From: Mycobacterium interjectum
GTDB taxonomy: Bacteria > Actinomycetota > Actinomycetes > Mycobacteriales > Mycobacteriaceae
DNA: 64,000 nucleotides
Direction: 5' to 3'
NCBI RefSeq assembly: GCF_900078675.2
Contig: NZ_LT546237.1
Span: forward strand, 4,419,238 to 4,483,237
A program made the translations under genes and the position numbers. Under the pieces are notes generated by a model. The model saw only the letters and a program-made list of their open reading frames with translations. It did not search any database and had not been told where the DNA came from. How positions within the stretch are numbered: position 1 is the first letter of the stretch; each line of letters opens with the position of its first letter. Positions 30,908 through 43,518 of this stretch are shown here, piece by piece.

Positions 30908-32458
30908 ATGAGGACGAGCAATCACGTTGTCACCGGTCTGGTCGAGGTGGCGGCGGGCCGGCAGCCGGACGCACCGGCGCTCGTCGTCACGCCCGATCGC
31001 CTACCGGTGAGTTACCGCGACCTGGTTCGACTGGTTGACGACCTGGCCGGGCAGCTGAAGCGGAATGGACTGCGGCCCGGTGATCGCGTCGCGCTGCGCG
31101 CCGGCAGCAACGCCGAGTTCGTCGTCGCCCTGTTGGCCTCGCTGCGGGCCGAGCTGGTCGTGGTCCCGTTGGACCCGGCGCTGCCGGTCAGCGACCAGCG
31201 CTCCCGAAGCGAGGCGGTGGGCGCGCGGGCGGTGCTGGTGGACGGTGACGGGCCCGGCGACGAGCGGGAACCGGCCCTGCGCCGGTGGCCGATCGCGGTG
31301 ACGGTCGGCGGTGAGGGCACGCCGGCGGTGCACCTTGACGCCGCGAGGCCGCCGGAGCGAGACGTCTCGACGCCCGCGGGGCTGCGCGACGACGACGCCA
31401 TGATCATGTTCACCGGCGGAACCACGGGGGTGCCGAAGATGGTCCCGTGGACGCACGACAACATCGCCAACTCGGTGCGGGCGATCGTCGCCGGCTACGG
31501 GCTGGGGCCCCAGGATGCGACGGTGGCGGTGATGCCGCTCTACCACGGTCACGGGCTGATCGCCGCATTGCTGTCCACCCTGGCGTCCGGGGGCACCGTG
31601 CTGCTCCCGGCTCGTGGGCGGTTCTCGGCGCACACCTTTTGGGACGACATCGACGCCGTCGGAGCCACCTGGTACACCGCCGTCCCGACGATCCATCAGA
31701 TCCTGTTGGAGCGCAGCAGGACTGAGCGGCGGGGAAGCGAACGTGCGACGCTTCGGTTCATCCGCAGCTGCAGCGCCCCCCTCACCCGGGAAACGGCTCA
31801 GTCGCTGCACGAGACGTTTGCAGCGCCGGTGGTGTGCGCGTTCGGCATGACCGAGGCGACCCATCAGGTGGCAACAACGGGCATCGGCCAGACCGAAAAC
31901 CCTGCCGCCACAGGTGGTCTCGTCGGCGGGTCGACCGGGCCGGAGATCCGGATCGCGGGGCCCGACGGCCAGCCTCTGCCGACGGAAGCCGTCGGCGAGG
32001 TCTGGTTGCGCGGGCCCACCGTGGTGCGCGGCTACCTCGGCGACCCGGCGATCACCGCCGCCAACTTCACCGACGGGTGGCTGCGCACAGGCGATTTAGG
32101 CTCGCTGTCGGCGGCCGGGGACCTGATCATCCGGGGCCGGATCAAGGAACTGATCAACCGGGGCGGTGAGAAGATCTCGCCGGAACGCGTCGAGGGCGTG
32201 CTGGCCACCCATCCCAACGTCCTGGAGGTGGCCGTGTTCGGGCTGCCGGACAAGATGTACGGGGAGACGGTGGCCGCGGTGATCGTTCCGCGGGAATCGC
32301 CGGCGCCCACCCCGGCCGAGCTCGCGGTGTTTTGCCGCGAGCGCCTCGCGGCCTTCGAGGTGCCCGCCACCTTCCGGGAGGCCGGCGCGCTGCCGCATAC
32401 CGCGAAAGGCTCGCTGGACCGCCGCGCCGTGGCCGGCCAATTCGGGGGTGGGGCCTAA
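30908..32458 (+). CDS. fadD7: Acyl-CoA/oxalyl-CoA synthetase-like FadD7
   Basis: 516 residues from ATG 30908. ANL-family motifs: P-loop MFTGGTTGVPKMVPWTH (Gly in place of the usual Ser), A5 CAFGMTEATHQ, A7 RTGDLG and the C-terminal lysine in PHTAKGSLDRRA. The corresponding M. tuberculosis gene is Rv0119. Its relatives include plant AAE3 and yeast Pcs60, which are oxalyl-CoA synthetases. Divergent to oxcA, this supports activation of oxalate to oxalyl-CoA before decarboxylation; experimental proof for the mycobacterial enzyme is not known to me. Converges with fusA2. Confidence 0.87.
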   Translation: MRTSNHVVTGLVEVAAGRQPDAPALVVTPDRLPVSYRDLVRLVDDLAGQLKRNGLRPGDRVALRAGSNAEFVVALLASLRAELVVVPLDPALPVSDQRSRSEAVGARAVLVDGDGPGDEREPALRRWPIAVTVGGEGTPAVHLDAARPPERDVSTPAGLRDDDAMIMFTGGTTGVPKMVPWTHDNIANSVRAIVAGYGLGPQDATVAVMPLYHGHGLIAALLSTLASGGTVLLPARGRFSAHTFWDDIDAVGATWYTAVPTIHQILLERSRTERRGSERATLRFIRSCSAPLTRETAQSLHETFAAPVVCAFGMTEATHQVATTGIGQTENPAATGGLVGGSTGPEIRIAGPDGQPLPTEAVGEVWLRGPTVVRGYLGDPAITAANFTDGWLRTGDLGSLSAAGDLIIRGRIKELINRGGEKISPERVEGVLATHPNVLEVAVFGLPDKMYGETVAAVIVPRESPAPTPAELAVFCRERLAAFEVPATFREAGALPHTAKGSLDRRAVAGQFGGGA

Positions 32459-32513
32459 GCCCGTCGAAGGCCCGTCGAAGTCCCGTGGAACGCCGACACG
32501 CGCCGATCGATTG

Positions 32514-34661
32514 TCACGCCGTGGTTTTCACGCGGGCGGCCGCGGTTTCCGGCATGGGTTCGTAGCGGGCGAAGGAGCGGGTGAACGACGCGGCCCCGTG
32601 CGAGAGCGAGCGCAGGTCGATCGCGTAGCGGGTGAGCTCGACCTGAGGCACCTCCGCCTTGACCACCGTGCGTTCGTGGCCGGCGGTGTCGCTGCCGAGC
32701 ACCCGGCCGCGACGTCCCGACAGGTCGCCCATCACCGCGCCGACGTAATCGTCGGGCACCAGCACCGAGATCTCATCGATCGGCTCGAGCAGGGCCACCC
32801 GTGTCGCCGCCGCCGCCTCCCGCAGCGCCAGCGCCCCCGCGGCCTGGAACGCGAAGTCCGACGAGTCCACGCTGTGCGCCTTGCCGTCGAACAGCGTGAC
32901 CCGGATGTCCACGACCGGGTAACCGGCGTGCACGCCCTTTTCCATCTGGGCGCGCACACCCTTTTCGACGCTCGGGATGAACTGGCGCGGCACCGACCCG
33001 CCGACCACCTTGTCGACGAACTCGAACCCCGTGCCCTCCGGCAGTGGCTCCACCTCGATGTCGCACACCGCGTACTGGCCATGCCCACCCGACTGCTTGA
33101 TGTGGCGGCCGTGCCCTTTCGCCTTGCCGCCGAACGTTTCCCGCAGCGGGACGCGCAGGTCCACCGTGTCCACGGTGACGCCATACCGGTGGGCCAACGC
33201 CTCGAGGACGACGCCGGCATGGGCCTCACCCATGCACCACAGCACGATCTGGTGCGTTTCCTGGTTCTGCTCGATCCGCAGCGTCGGGTCCTCGGCGGCC
33301 AGCCGTCCCAGTCCGACCGACAGCTTGTCTTCATCGGTCTTGGCATGCGCCTGAATGGCCACCGGCAGCAGCGGCTCCGGCATCGTCCAGGGCTTGAGAA
33401 CCAGCGGCTCGGACTTGTCCGACAGGGTGTCGCCGGTTTCGGCGCGGCTCAGCTTGCCGATGGCGCAGATGTCGCCCGCCACCACGGCGGCCGCGGGGCG
33501 CTGCTGCTTGCCGAGGGGAAAGGACAGCACACCGATCCGTTCGTCCTCGTCGTGATCGGGGTGCGAATTCCCGTTCCCGTTGGTCCCGCCGAAGAACGAC
33601 GCAAAATGGCCCGACACATGAACCGTCGTGTCGGGCCTGATGGTCCCGGAAAAGACCCGGACCAGGCTCACCCTGCCGACGTAGGGGTCCGACGTGGTCT
33701 TCACCACCTCCGCGAGCAACGGCGCGCCGGCGTCGCAGGCCAGCGTTGCGTGCGTGGCGCCGTTCGGCGTGAAGACCTCCGGTAGCGGGTGTTCCATCGG
33801 AGATGGGAATCCCCGCGTGGCGACCTCCAGCAGTTCCAGCGTGCCGACCCCGGTGCCGCTGCACACGGGGATGACCGGGAAAAAGGAGGCCCTGGCGACG
33901 GCCTTCTCCAGGTCGGCGATGAGCACCGCCTCGTCGATCGACTCCCCGCCCAGGTAGCGCTCCATCAGGGACTCGTCCTCGGACTCCTCGATGATCCCCT
34001 CGATCAGGGTGCCCCGCGCTTCCTCGATCCGGTCGGCGTCGGACTCGTCCGGCGGCTGGATGGTCCGCTTGCCGTCGGAGTACAGGTAACGCTGCTGCGA
34101 CAGCAGACCGATCAGGCCGTCAGAGGTCGGCAGGTACAGCGGTAAGACCTTGTCGCCGAACGCGCTTTGCGCGGCGGCCAGCGCCTCTTGATAGTTCGCG
34201 CGCGCGTGGTCGAGCTTGGTGATCACGACGGCGCGGGGCATCCCGACCTGGCTGCATTCCTGCCAGAGCGACTTGGTCGGCTCGTCGACGCCCTCGTTCG
34301 CCGCGATCACGAACAGCGCGCAATCGGCGGCGCGCAGGCCGGCGCGCAACTCGCCGACGAAATCGGCGTACCCGGGCGTATCCACCAGGTTGATCTTGAT
34401 GCCGTCGTGCGAAAGGGACGCGACGGCGACGCCCACGGAGCGTTGTTGCCGGATCTCGGCCTCGTCGTAGTCGCAGATCGTGCTGCCGTCGGTGACCGAG
34501 CCCGCGCGGGACAGCACGCCGCCGGCGACCAGCAGGGCCTCGACCAGGGTGGTCTTGCCGCCGCTCGAGGGACCCACCAGGACCACGTTGCGAACGTCGC
34601 CCGGACCGTTCGCGGTGGGGGCGGCCCCCGCGCCCTGGGACGCGTTCGCCTTGTCCGCCAT
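32514..34661 (-). CDS. fusA2: Elongation factor G-like protein FusA2
   Basis: 715 residues from ATG 34661, with GGAGGAAAG upstream; length and context match Rv0120c. The translational GTPase motifs are seen as G1 GPSSGGKTTL (30-39), G3 DTPGYADF and G4 TKLDHA in place of the usual NKxD. Domains II to V of the EF-G plan follow. FusA2-type proteins are paralogues of the main EF-G; they lack some canonical residues and their role in translocation or ribosome recycling is not settled. The missing Asn in G4 may alter guanine binding. Confidence 0.92.
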   Translation of the reverse strand: MADKANASQGAGAAPTANGPGDVRNVVLVGPSSGGKTTLVEALLVAGGVLSRAGSVTDGSTICDYDEAEIRQQRSVGVAVASLSHDGIKINLVDTPGYADFVGELRAGLRAADCALFVIAANEGVDEPTKSLWQECSQVGMPRAVVITKLDHARANYQEALAAAQSAFGDKVLPLYLPTSDGLIGLLSQQRYLYSDGKRTIQPPDESDADRIEEARGTLIEGIIEESEDESLMERYLGGESIDEAVLIADLEKAVARASFFPVIPVCSGTGVGTLELLEVATRGFPSPMEHPLPEVFTPNGATHATLACDAGAPLLAEVVKTTSDPYVGRVSLVRVFSGTIRPDTTVHVSGHFASFFGGTNGNGNSHPDHDEDERIGVLSFPLGKQQRPAAAVVAGDICAIGKLSRAETGDTLSDKSEPLVLKPWTMPEPLLPVAIQAHAKTDEDKLSVGLGRLAAEDPTLRIEQNQETHQIVLWCMGEAHAGVVLEALAHRYGVTVDTVDLRVPLRETFGGKAKGHGRHIKQSGGHGQYAVCDIEVEPLPEGTGFEFVDKVVGGSVPRQFIPSVEKGVRAQMEKGVHAGYPVVDIRVTLFDGKAHSVDSSDFAFQAAGALALREAAAATRVALLEPIDEISVLVPDDYVGAVMGDLSGRRGRVLGSDTAGHERTVVKAEVPQVELTRYAIDLRSLSHGAASFTRSFARYEPMPETAAARVKTTA

Positions 34662-34807
34662 AACTTTCCTCCAGTTCTGCAACGCTGCGGCGCGCTGTGG
34701 CGCGGTGTGGCCTGGGCCACAGGACGCTGCAAGCAACTTTTCCCCCAACTGCCGCCCAACACAAGGCCACCGGCCGGCCACAATTGAGGCTGTCGGCCTC
34801 GGCCGCG

Positions 34808-35230
34808 TCAGGCGTGCCAGCTGGACCAGCGCCGCACCGTGACCGCGATCACCGGGCCGTCCAACGAAACGGACTGGTACTGAGGGTATTTGGCGCGCAG
34901 CAACCGAAACCCGGTCGCCATCGGCTCGCCGGCGGCGTGAATCGCGGCGACGCCGTCGGCCCGGACCCACCACAGCTGCGCCCAGTCGTCGTCGTAGTGG
35001 TCGACGAGCAGGCTGACCTGGGGATTGCGCTCGATGTTGGCCAGGCGCCGCAGCCGCCGCGTGGCCTTGGGCTTGGCGTCGACGGCGGTGTACACGACGT
35101 CGGGGTCGCCGCGCGAATCGTCGACGGCGAACACCACCGGCACCAGGTGCGGCGCGCCCCCGGGCGTGGCCGTGGCCAGCCGGGCTATCTGGGATTGTGT
35201 GAACCTGACCTTCGGGTCGAATTCGCCCAC
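34808..35230 (-). CDS. PPOX-class F420/FMN-dependent oxidoreductase (Rv0121c-like)
   Basis: 140 residues of the split beta-barrel flavin/F420-binding fold: [27 protein letters not shown] at the N-terminus, [17 protein letters not shown] in the centre and QLWWVRADG. This is the pattern of the TIGR03668-type F420-dependent enzymes of mycobacteria. It would use reduced F420 to reduce an unknown substrate. It lies upstream of fusA2 on the same strand, separated by about 146 bp, in the Rv0121c position. Confidence 0.85.
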   Translation of the reverse strand: MGEFDPKVRFTQSQIARLATATPGGAPHLVPVVFAVDDSRGDPDVVYTAVDAKPKATRRLRRLANIERNPQVSLLVDHYDDDWAQLWWVRADGVAAIHAAGEPMATGFRLLRAKYPQYQSVSLDGPVIAVTVRRWSSWHA

Positions 35231-35504
35231 GCTGTCAGCTTAAGGGCCGGACCGAGGGGTTACGTTTGACCGCATGCCGGCGCAGACCCGCGACCGCACG
35301 CTCATCGACATGGTCGGCGACGTCAGCCTGCACCTCACCCACGCGATCACGCGGCCCGGGGGCCTGAGCGGGGCCGGGTCAAACAGGGACTGACCACGGT
35401 CCCGCATAGCTATCTGCATTACGGTTATACGGATTGAGTTGTGTCGCCCAGACGCGGAGGCTGGGCCGATTCTGGTTCTGATCGCGAAGCAGGAGGTGAC
35501 GGGG
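35231..35504. other. Intergenic region upstream of pepA with a possible 39-codon peptide
   Basis: 274 bp. An ATG at 35274 opens 39 codons to TGA 35391-35393 (starting MPAQTRDRTLIDMVGDVSLH), with no recognisable domain; it may be a remnant of a lost gene, since Rv0122-Rv0124 (including PE_PGRS2) lie here in M. tuberculosis. The strong AGGAGGTGACGGGG site of pepA ends the region. Confidence 0.4.
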
Positions 35505-36563
35505 ATGGGCAAATGGCACCACCGCTCAGTTCGGTGGTCATGGTTGGTCAGCGTGCTGGCCGTGATCGGCCTGGGCCTGGGCCTGGCCACGGCGCCGGCG
35601 TCCGCCGCACCTCCCGGGCCTTCCCACGGCCGGCCACTGGCACCGCTCGACCCGTCGGGCATCGTCGGCCAGGTAGGGCCGCAGGTCGTCGACATCAGCA
35701 CCAAGTTCGGCTACAACAACGCGATCGGCGCGGGGACCGGCATCATCATCGATCCGGGCGGCGTCGTGCTGACCAATAACCATGTCATCTCGGGCGCCAC
35801 CGATATCAGCGCCTTCGCGGTCGGCAACGGCCAGACCTACGCCGTCGACGTGATCGGTTACAACCGGACCGCGGACGTCGCCGTCCTGCAACTTCGCGGT
35901 GGGGGCGGCCTGCCCAGCGCCAACATCGGTGGCGGTGTCTCGGTCGGCGATCCGGTCGTGGCGTTGGGCAACGCCGGGGGTCAGGGCGGAACTCCCAGCG
36001 CGGTGGCCGGCAAGGTCGTCGCGCTCAACCAGACCGTCTCGGCCACCGACACGCTGACCGGCGCCGAGGAGAACCTGGGCGGGTTGATCCAGGCCGACGC
36101 CGCGATCCGGCCCGGTGACTCGGGTGGGCCCATGGTCAACCAGGCCGGGCAGGTGATCGGCATGAACACCGCAGCCACCGACAGCTACAAGATGTCCGGC
36201 GGTCAGGGCTTCGCCATCCCGATCGGCACCGCGATGGGGGTGGCCGGGCAGATCCGGGCAGGTGCCGGCTCGAACACGGTGCACATCGGCCCGACGGCCT
36301 TCCTCGGCCTGGGCGTCACGGACAACGGCGGCAACGGCGCGCGGGTCGAACGCGTGGTCGGCAGCGGTCCCGCGGCGGCGGCCGGCATCTCGGCCGGCGA
36401 CGTCATCACCGGGGTCGACAACACGCCGATCACCGGGGCCACCTCGATGACGGATGTCCTGGTCCCACACCACCCCGGCGACACCATCATCCTGCAGTGG
36501 CGCGCCAATGCGGGCGGCGACCGCAGCGGACCGGTGACGTTGGTCGACGGGCCGCCGGCCTGA
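35505..36563 (+). CDS. pepA: Secreted serine protease PepA (Mtb32A type) with PDZ domain
   Basis: 352 residues, as expected for PepA (Rv0125). A signal peptide ([24 protein letters not shown]) is followed by a trypsin-like domain with the triad H93 (TNNHV), D124 (TADVAVL) and S206 (PGDSGGP). A C-terminal PDZ domain ([35 protein letters not shown]) binds peptide ends. It is an exported HtrA-like protease; the orthologue is a known T-cell antigen used in subunit vaccines. ATG 35505 has an excellent Shine-Dalgarno site. Confidence 0.95.
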   Translation: MGKWHHRSVRWSWLVSVLAVIGLGLGLATAPASAAPPGPSHGRPLAPLDPSGIVGQVGPQVVDISTKFGYNNAIGAGTGIIIDPGGVVLTNNHVISGATDISAFAVGNGQTYAVDVIGYNRTADVAVLQLRGGGGLPSANIGGGVSVGDPVVALGNAGGQGGTPSAVAGKVVALNQTVSATDTLTGAEENLGGLIQADAAIRPGDSGGPMVNQAGQVIGMNTAATDSYKMSGGQGFAIPIGTAMGVAGQIRAGAGSNTVHIGPTAFLGLGVTDNGGNGARVERVVGSGPAAAAGISAGDVITGVDNTPITGATSMTDVLVPHHPGDTIILQWRANAGGDRSGPVTLVDGPPA

Positions 36564-36684
36564 TATCCGCGCGGATAATGCCCGCCTTCCGCCCAGTCTG
36601 GCTGCGGCACAGCGTGATTCGTCCCCTGGTAGCGGCGGTGATTCCCGATGTGCCGCGTCGGGTACACGTGGCATCGTGGAATTG

Positions 36685-38465
<1,781 letters not shown>

Positions 38466-38469
<4 letters not shown>

Positions 38470-39818
38470 CTGTCCCTTCTGGGGGCCCCGCCAGGCTGCC
38501 CTGGTCTGAGTGGCTGCCGCAACAACGTTGGTACGCCGGACGCAACCGGGAACTGTCGAGTGCCGAGGCTGCCGTCGTCGTCCCGCTGCGGGAGGACCTC
38601 GACCTGGTGCTCGTCGACGTCGACTATGTCGACGGCTCGGCGGAGCGCTATCAGGTGATCGTCGGGTGGGATTCCGCGCCGGTCTCGGAGTACAGCACCG
38701 TGGCGACCATCGGCGCCGCGGACGACCGGACCGGCTTCGACGCGCTGTACGACGTCGACGCGCCGCGGTTCCTGCTCTCGCTGATCGACTCCGCGGCCGC
38801 CCGCGGTGCGTCCGGCGTCGAGGTGGCGTTCGCCAAGGAACCCGGTGTCGAGCTGCCGCTGGACGCGATGCCGCACGTTTCCGACGCCGAGCAGAGCAAT
38901 AGCAGCGTGATCTTCGATCGGCGTGCCATCTTCAAGGTGTTCCGCCGCGTCAGCAGCGGCATCAACCCCGACATCGAGCTGAACCGGGTGCTCGGGCGCG
39001 CGGGCAACCCGCACGTGGCCCGGTTGCTCGGCACGTACGAGATGGTGCCGCCGGACGACGATGTCTGGCCCCTGGGCATGGTGACCGAGTTTGCGTCGAA
39101 TGCCGCCGAAGGCTGGGCCATGGCCACCGCCAGCATCCGGGATCTGTTCGCGGAGGGCGACCTGTATGCCCACGAAGTCGGCGGCGACTTCGCCGCCGAG
39201 TCCAACCGGCTGGGCGAAGCCGTGGCCTCCGTGCACGCCACGCTCGCCGAGTCCCTGGGGACGGCCGAGACCACCTTCCCGGTGGACACGGTGCTGGCAC
39301 GGCTGTCGTCGACCGTCGCGAAGGTTCCTGAACTCGAGGAGTACGCGGCGACGATCGAAGAGCGGTTCGGCAAGCTCGCCGGCGAGACGGTCACCGTGCA
39401 GCGCGTGCACGGCGACCTGCACCTCGGGCAGGTGCTGCGGACCCCGGAGAGTTGGCTGTTGATCGACTTCGAAGGGGAGCCGGGGCAGCCGCTCGACGAG
39501 CGGCGGGCGCCGGACTCGCCGTTGCGCGATGTTGCCGGCGTCCTGCGCTCCTTCGAGTACGCCGCCTACGGGCCACTGCTTGATCAGGGTGGCGACAAGC
39601 AACTAGCTGCCCGAGCCCGGGAATGGATCGAGCGCAACTGCGCGGCGTTCTGCGACGGCTACGCGGCCGTGTCGGGGATCGACCCGCGGGATTCGGCGCA
39701 GCTGCTGGCCGCCTACGAACTCGACAAGGCGGTCTACGAGGCCGGTTACGAGGCGCGGCACCGGCCGGGCTGGCTGCCGATCCCGCTGCGCTCCATCGCC
39801 CGGCTGACCGCCGCCTAG
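38466..39818 (+). CDS. mak: Maltokinase Mak (Pep2)
   Basis: 450 residues. The eukaryotic-like kinase core shows [21 protein letters not shown], the catalytic loop [11 protein letters not shown] and the metal-binding LIDFEGEP. It phosphorylates maltose with ATP to maltose-1-phosphate, which GlgE uses to extend alpha-1,4-glucan. The orthologue is Rv0127. Overlap of ATG 38466 with the treS stop fits the TreS:Mak complex known from mycobacteria. A copy of the dispersed repeat (C) follows 10 bp after the stop. Confidence 0.96.
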
Positions 39819-39827
39819 GTCGAAGGT

Positions 39828-39868
39828 GGCGACCCGCCGCGCCCGGCTTCGCCGCGCTTGCGATCGCC
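39828..39868 (+). repeat. Dispersed palindromic element, copy C (reference copy)
   Basis: 41 bases from GGCGACCCGCCGCGCCCGG to CTTGCGATCGCC. End arms GGCGA and TCGCC pair, and an inner CGGC-TTC-GCCG hairpin is present. Positions 39830-39868 are identical to copy A. It lies between mak and the YoaK-like gene. Confidence 0.8.
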
Positions 39869-39892
39869 TGGATGCGGCTGCGCGGACGGGCC

Positions 39893-40621
39893 GTGTCTGA
39901 CAACATGTCCCGCGTGGGGAGTCGGATATTCAATAGCGAGTCGAGGTTGTCGTGGGTGCTCGCCGGGCTGGCCGGCGTGCTGGGGGCGACGGCGTTCACC
40001 CATTCCGCCGGCTACTTCGTCACGTTCATGACGGGAAATGCCCAGCGGGCCGCGCTGGGCTATTTCCGCGGCGACGTGCTGCTCTCGGTGACGGCGGCGC
40101 TGCTGCTGGTGTGTTTCGTCGCGGGCGTGGTGATCGCGTCGGTGTGTCGACGGCACTTCTGGGTGGCGCATCCGCACGGTCCCACCGTTCTCACGACCTT
40201 CAGCCTGCTGGCCGCCACCGTGGTGGACGTCCTCGATGAGGGATGGGAAGAAAATCTCCTCGACTTCGCACCGATTATGTTGGTGGCCTTTGCGATTGGC
40301 GCGTTGAACACCTCGTTCGTCAAGGACGGCGAGGTGTCGGTGCCGTTGAGCTATGTGACCGGCACCCTGGTCAAGATGGGCCAGGGTATCGAACGCCACA
40401 TCGCCGGGGGAACGGCGGCGGACTGGCTCGGCTACTTCCTGCTGTTCACCAGCTTCGTCCTGGGCGCCGTGGCCGGCGGCGGCATCAGCCTGGTCGTCAA
40501 CGGCACCTGGATGCTGGTGGTCGCCACGGCGGTGTCCGCGTTGACCACCGGGTACACGTACTTCCACCAGGACCGGCGGGCGTTGTTGAACGACCGGACA
40601 GAGAAAAAGCATCGGCAGTAG
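39893..40621 (+). CDS. YoaK/DUF1275-family membrane protein (Rv0128 position)
   Basis: About 242 residues with six or seven predicted helices (WVLAGLAGVLGATAFTHSAGYFVTFMTGN; LLSVTAALLLVCFVAGVVIASV; IMLVAFAIGALNTSFV; YFLLFTSFVLGAVAGGGISLVV). The AGYFVTFMTGN and NTSFVK motifs with GxxxRHI spacing are those of DUF1275. Function unknown. The start is uncertain: GTG 39893, ATG 39905 or ATG 39872 are all in frame and none has a clear Shine-Dalgarno site. The stop lies within a perfect 17-bp inverted repeat shared with fbpC's 3' flank. Confidence 0.75.
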   Translation: MSDNMSRVGSRIFNSESRLSWVLAGLAGVLGATAFTHSAGYFVTFMTGNAQRAALGYFRGDVLLSVTAALLLVCFVAGVVIASVCRRHFWVAHPHGPTVLTTFSLLAATVVDVLDEGWEENLLDFAPIMLVAFAIGALNTSFVKDGEVSVPLSYVTGTLVKMGQGIERHIAGGTAADWLGYFLLFTSFVLGAVAGGGISLVVNGTWMLVVATAVSALTTGYTYFHQDRRALLNDRTEKKHRQ

Positions 40622-40649
40622 CGCTGACCGGTGCGCTACTGCCGATGCT
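40608..40649. terminator. Perfect 17-bp inverted repeat, bidirectional terminator
   Basis: Arm 40608-40624 (AGCATCGGCAGTAGCGC) pairs without mismatch to 40633-40649 around the 8-nt loop TGACCGGT. It lies between the convergent YoaK-like gene and fbpC, covering the stop of the former, with A5 on its left side that becomes a T-run for the minus-strand transcript. Confidence 0.8.
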
Positions 40650-40661
40650 GGCTCGGAGGGT

Positions 40662-41699
<1,038 letters not shown>

Positions 41700-41879
41700 C
41701 TACCCATCCCAACTTTCATCTGCCGCATGACGCGGGCGATTTCGTTCGCCAGCGCAGTGAAACACAGGGGGAGGGCGCAATTCGTGCGTCGCGGCCGCGG
41801 GAGTAGATCGCGGTTACCTAACGATTGGGCCTCGGCGCGGAATCGTCACATTCAGGTCACGGTTGGCGCCTCGGGACAA

Positions 41880-42707
41880 CTAAGCGACCAGGCGTCGTAA
41901 AAGCGTTGATGCCGTGGCGATTCCGACCACCGCAGCCACCACCAACACCACGACGTCGACCGGATTGAACGGGGTGCCGATCAACAGCGCCCGCAGCGCG
42001 TCCACCTCGTAGCTGAGCGGGTTGACCTTGCTCAGCGCGTGCAGCCAGGAGGGCATCACGTCGACCGGATACAGCGCGTTGGACGCGAAGAACAACGGCA
42101 TGGTGATGGCTTGCCCGATGCCCATCAGGCGATCGCGACTGAGGACCAGGCCGGCCAGGGTCATCGACAGGCAGGCGAAGAACCCGGCGCCGAGCATGAC
42201 CACGGCCATCGCCGCCAGGATCCGCAGCGGATTGACGGTCAGGCCGACGTTCATCAGGTAGGCCAGCGCCATCACGCCGACGACCTGGGCGACCGATCGC
42301 ACTCCGGCCGCGAACGCCTTCCCGGTGATCAGCGCGGATGCCGGAGCCGGCGTCACCATGAGCTTGGCCAGCACTCCGGCATCCCGATCCCAAATGATCT
42401 GTATGCCATAGAAAATCGAGATGAACAACGCCGACTGGGCGATGATCCCCGGCGCCAGGAAGGCGAGATAGGACACCCGTCCCGTATGGATGACGTGCAG
42501 CTTGCTGAAGGTCGTACCGAAGATCAGCAGCCACAGCGCGGGCTGCACCATCCGGGTGACGAGCTCGGTCCGGTCGTGCTGCAGCTTCTGCAGTTCGACG
42601 ATCGCGAACGCGCCGATGCGCGCCAGGGTCGCCTGGACGCGTTGCCATCCGCGCGGGGCGCGAACCAGGGTGGCCGCGGGGGCCTTGCGGGCGCTATCAA
42701 CTGGCAC
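41880..42707 (-). CDS. ABC-2 type exporter permease (DrrB-like)
   Basis: 275 residues with six predicted helices and the ABC-2 signature region (YLAFLAPGIIAQSALFISIFYGIQIIWDRDAGVLAKLMVTPAPASALITGK), as in daunorubicin-resistance permeases. GTG 42707 is preceded by an AAAGG site and overlaps the ATPase stop by 11 bp; a longer frame to 42803 would run far into the ATPase gene. It should form an efflux or lipid-export pump with the next gene; cargo not known. The block up to 44.7 kb is inserted between fbpC and htdZ relative to M. tuberculosis. Confidence 0.86.
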   Translation of the reverse strand: MPVDSARKAPAATLVRAPRGWQRVQATLARIGAFAIVELQKLQHDRTELVTRMVQPALWLLIFGTTFSKLHVIHTGRVSYLAFLAPGIIAQSALFISIFYGIQIIWDRDAGVLAKLMVTPAPASALITGKAFAAGVRSVAQVVGVMALAYLMNVGLTVNPLRILAAMAVVMLGAGFFACLSMTLAGLVLSRDRLMGIGQAITMPLFFASNALYPVDVMPSWLHALSKVNPLSYEVDALRALLIGTPFNPVDVVVLVVAAVVGIATASTLLRRLVA

Positions 42708-43518
42708 GGCTGGCAACCTTTCTGCTGGACCGGATTTCACGGAAAGACGCGGAAGCTTCCGACTCCTCGGAGAGGCCCGATGCCGCGTAGTGGCGGAACA
42801 CATCCTCGAGCGTGGCGCCCGGCGACACCCGCGATTTCAGCTCGGCGGGCGTGCCCACGGCGCGCAACTTACCCCGGTGCATCAGCGCGACCCGATCACA
42901 CAGCGCGTCGGCCTCTTCCATGTAGTGGGTGGTGAGCAGCACGGTCATGCCGAACTGGGCCTGCATGCTCTGTACCTGCCGCCAGACGCCGTCCCGGGCG
43001 ATCGGGTCCAGCCCGACGGTCGGTTCGTCGAGCACCAGCAACGACGGCCGGTTCACCAGCGCCTGGGCCACCTCGAGGCGGCGCACCATGCCGCCGGAAT
43101 AGGTTCCAGCGCGCCGGTCGGCCACGTCGAGAAGCTCCATGGCCTCCAGCGCCAGCGCCACCCGCTCGGCCCGGCAGGCGCGCGGCACGCCGTACAGGCG
43201 AGCGAACCATTGCACATTCTGCCGGCCCGTCAAAGACGGCTCGATCGAAAGTTGTTGCGGGACATAACCGATGTTGCTGCGGATGTCCACGGTCTGATTG
43301 TGGGCGTCCATGCCGAAAATGCGCAGTTCGCCCTGCTGCACCGGCGTCAGGGTGGTGAGCATGCGGACCAGCGTCGTCTTTCCCGCGCCGTTGGGCCCCA
43401 GCAGGCCCATGGTCTCGCCGGGCCGGACCTGCAGCGTCACGTCGTCGACCGCGCTGAACTGGCCGTAGCGGTAGGTCAGGTTTTGGCAGTCGATCGCCAT
43501 CGGCAGTCGTTCGCTCAT
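42697..43518 (-). CDS. ABC exporter ATP-binding protein (DrrA-like)
   Basis: 273 residues. Walker A GPNGAGKTT, Q-loop, signature YSGGMVRRLE, Walker B LLVLDEPTVGLD and the switch histidine in TTHYMEEAD are all present. The C-terminal extension (RVSPGATLEDVFRHY) is typical of DrrA-type ATPases. It powers the permease encoded directly downstream. ATG 43518 overlaps the MarR stop (ATGA), so the regulator, ATPase and permease form one operon of three overlapping genes. Confidence 0.92.
   Translation of the reverse strand: MSERLPMAIDCQNLTYRYGQFSAVDDVTLQVRPGETMGLLGPNGAGKTTLVRMLTTLTPVQQGELRIFGMDAHNQTVDIRSNIGYVPQQLSIEPSLTGRQNVQWFARLYGVPRACRAERVALALEAMELLDVADRRAGTYSGGMVRRLEVAQALVNRPSLLVLDEPTVGLDPIARDGVWRQVQSMQAQFGMTVLLTTHYMEEADALCDRVALMHRGKLRAVGTPAELKSRVSPGATLEDVFRHYAASGLSEESEASASFREIRSSRKVASRAS

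Noticed and set aside
32459-32490. Short tandem GCCCGTCGAAG repeats between fadD7 and fusA2
   Set aside because: Two exact units and a degenerate third; too short to be a meaningful element.
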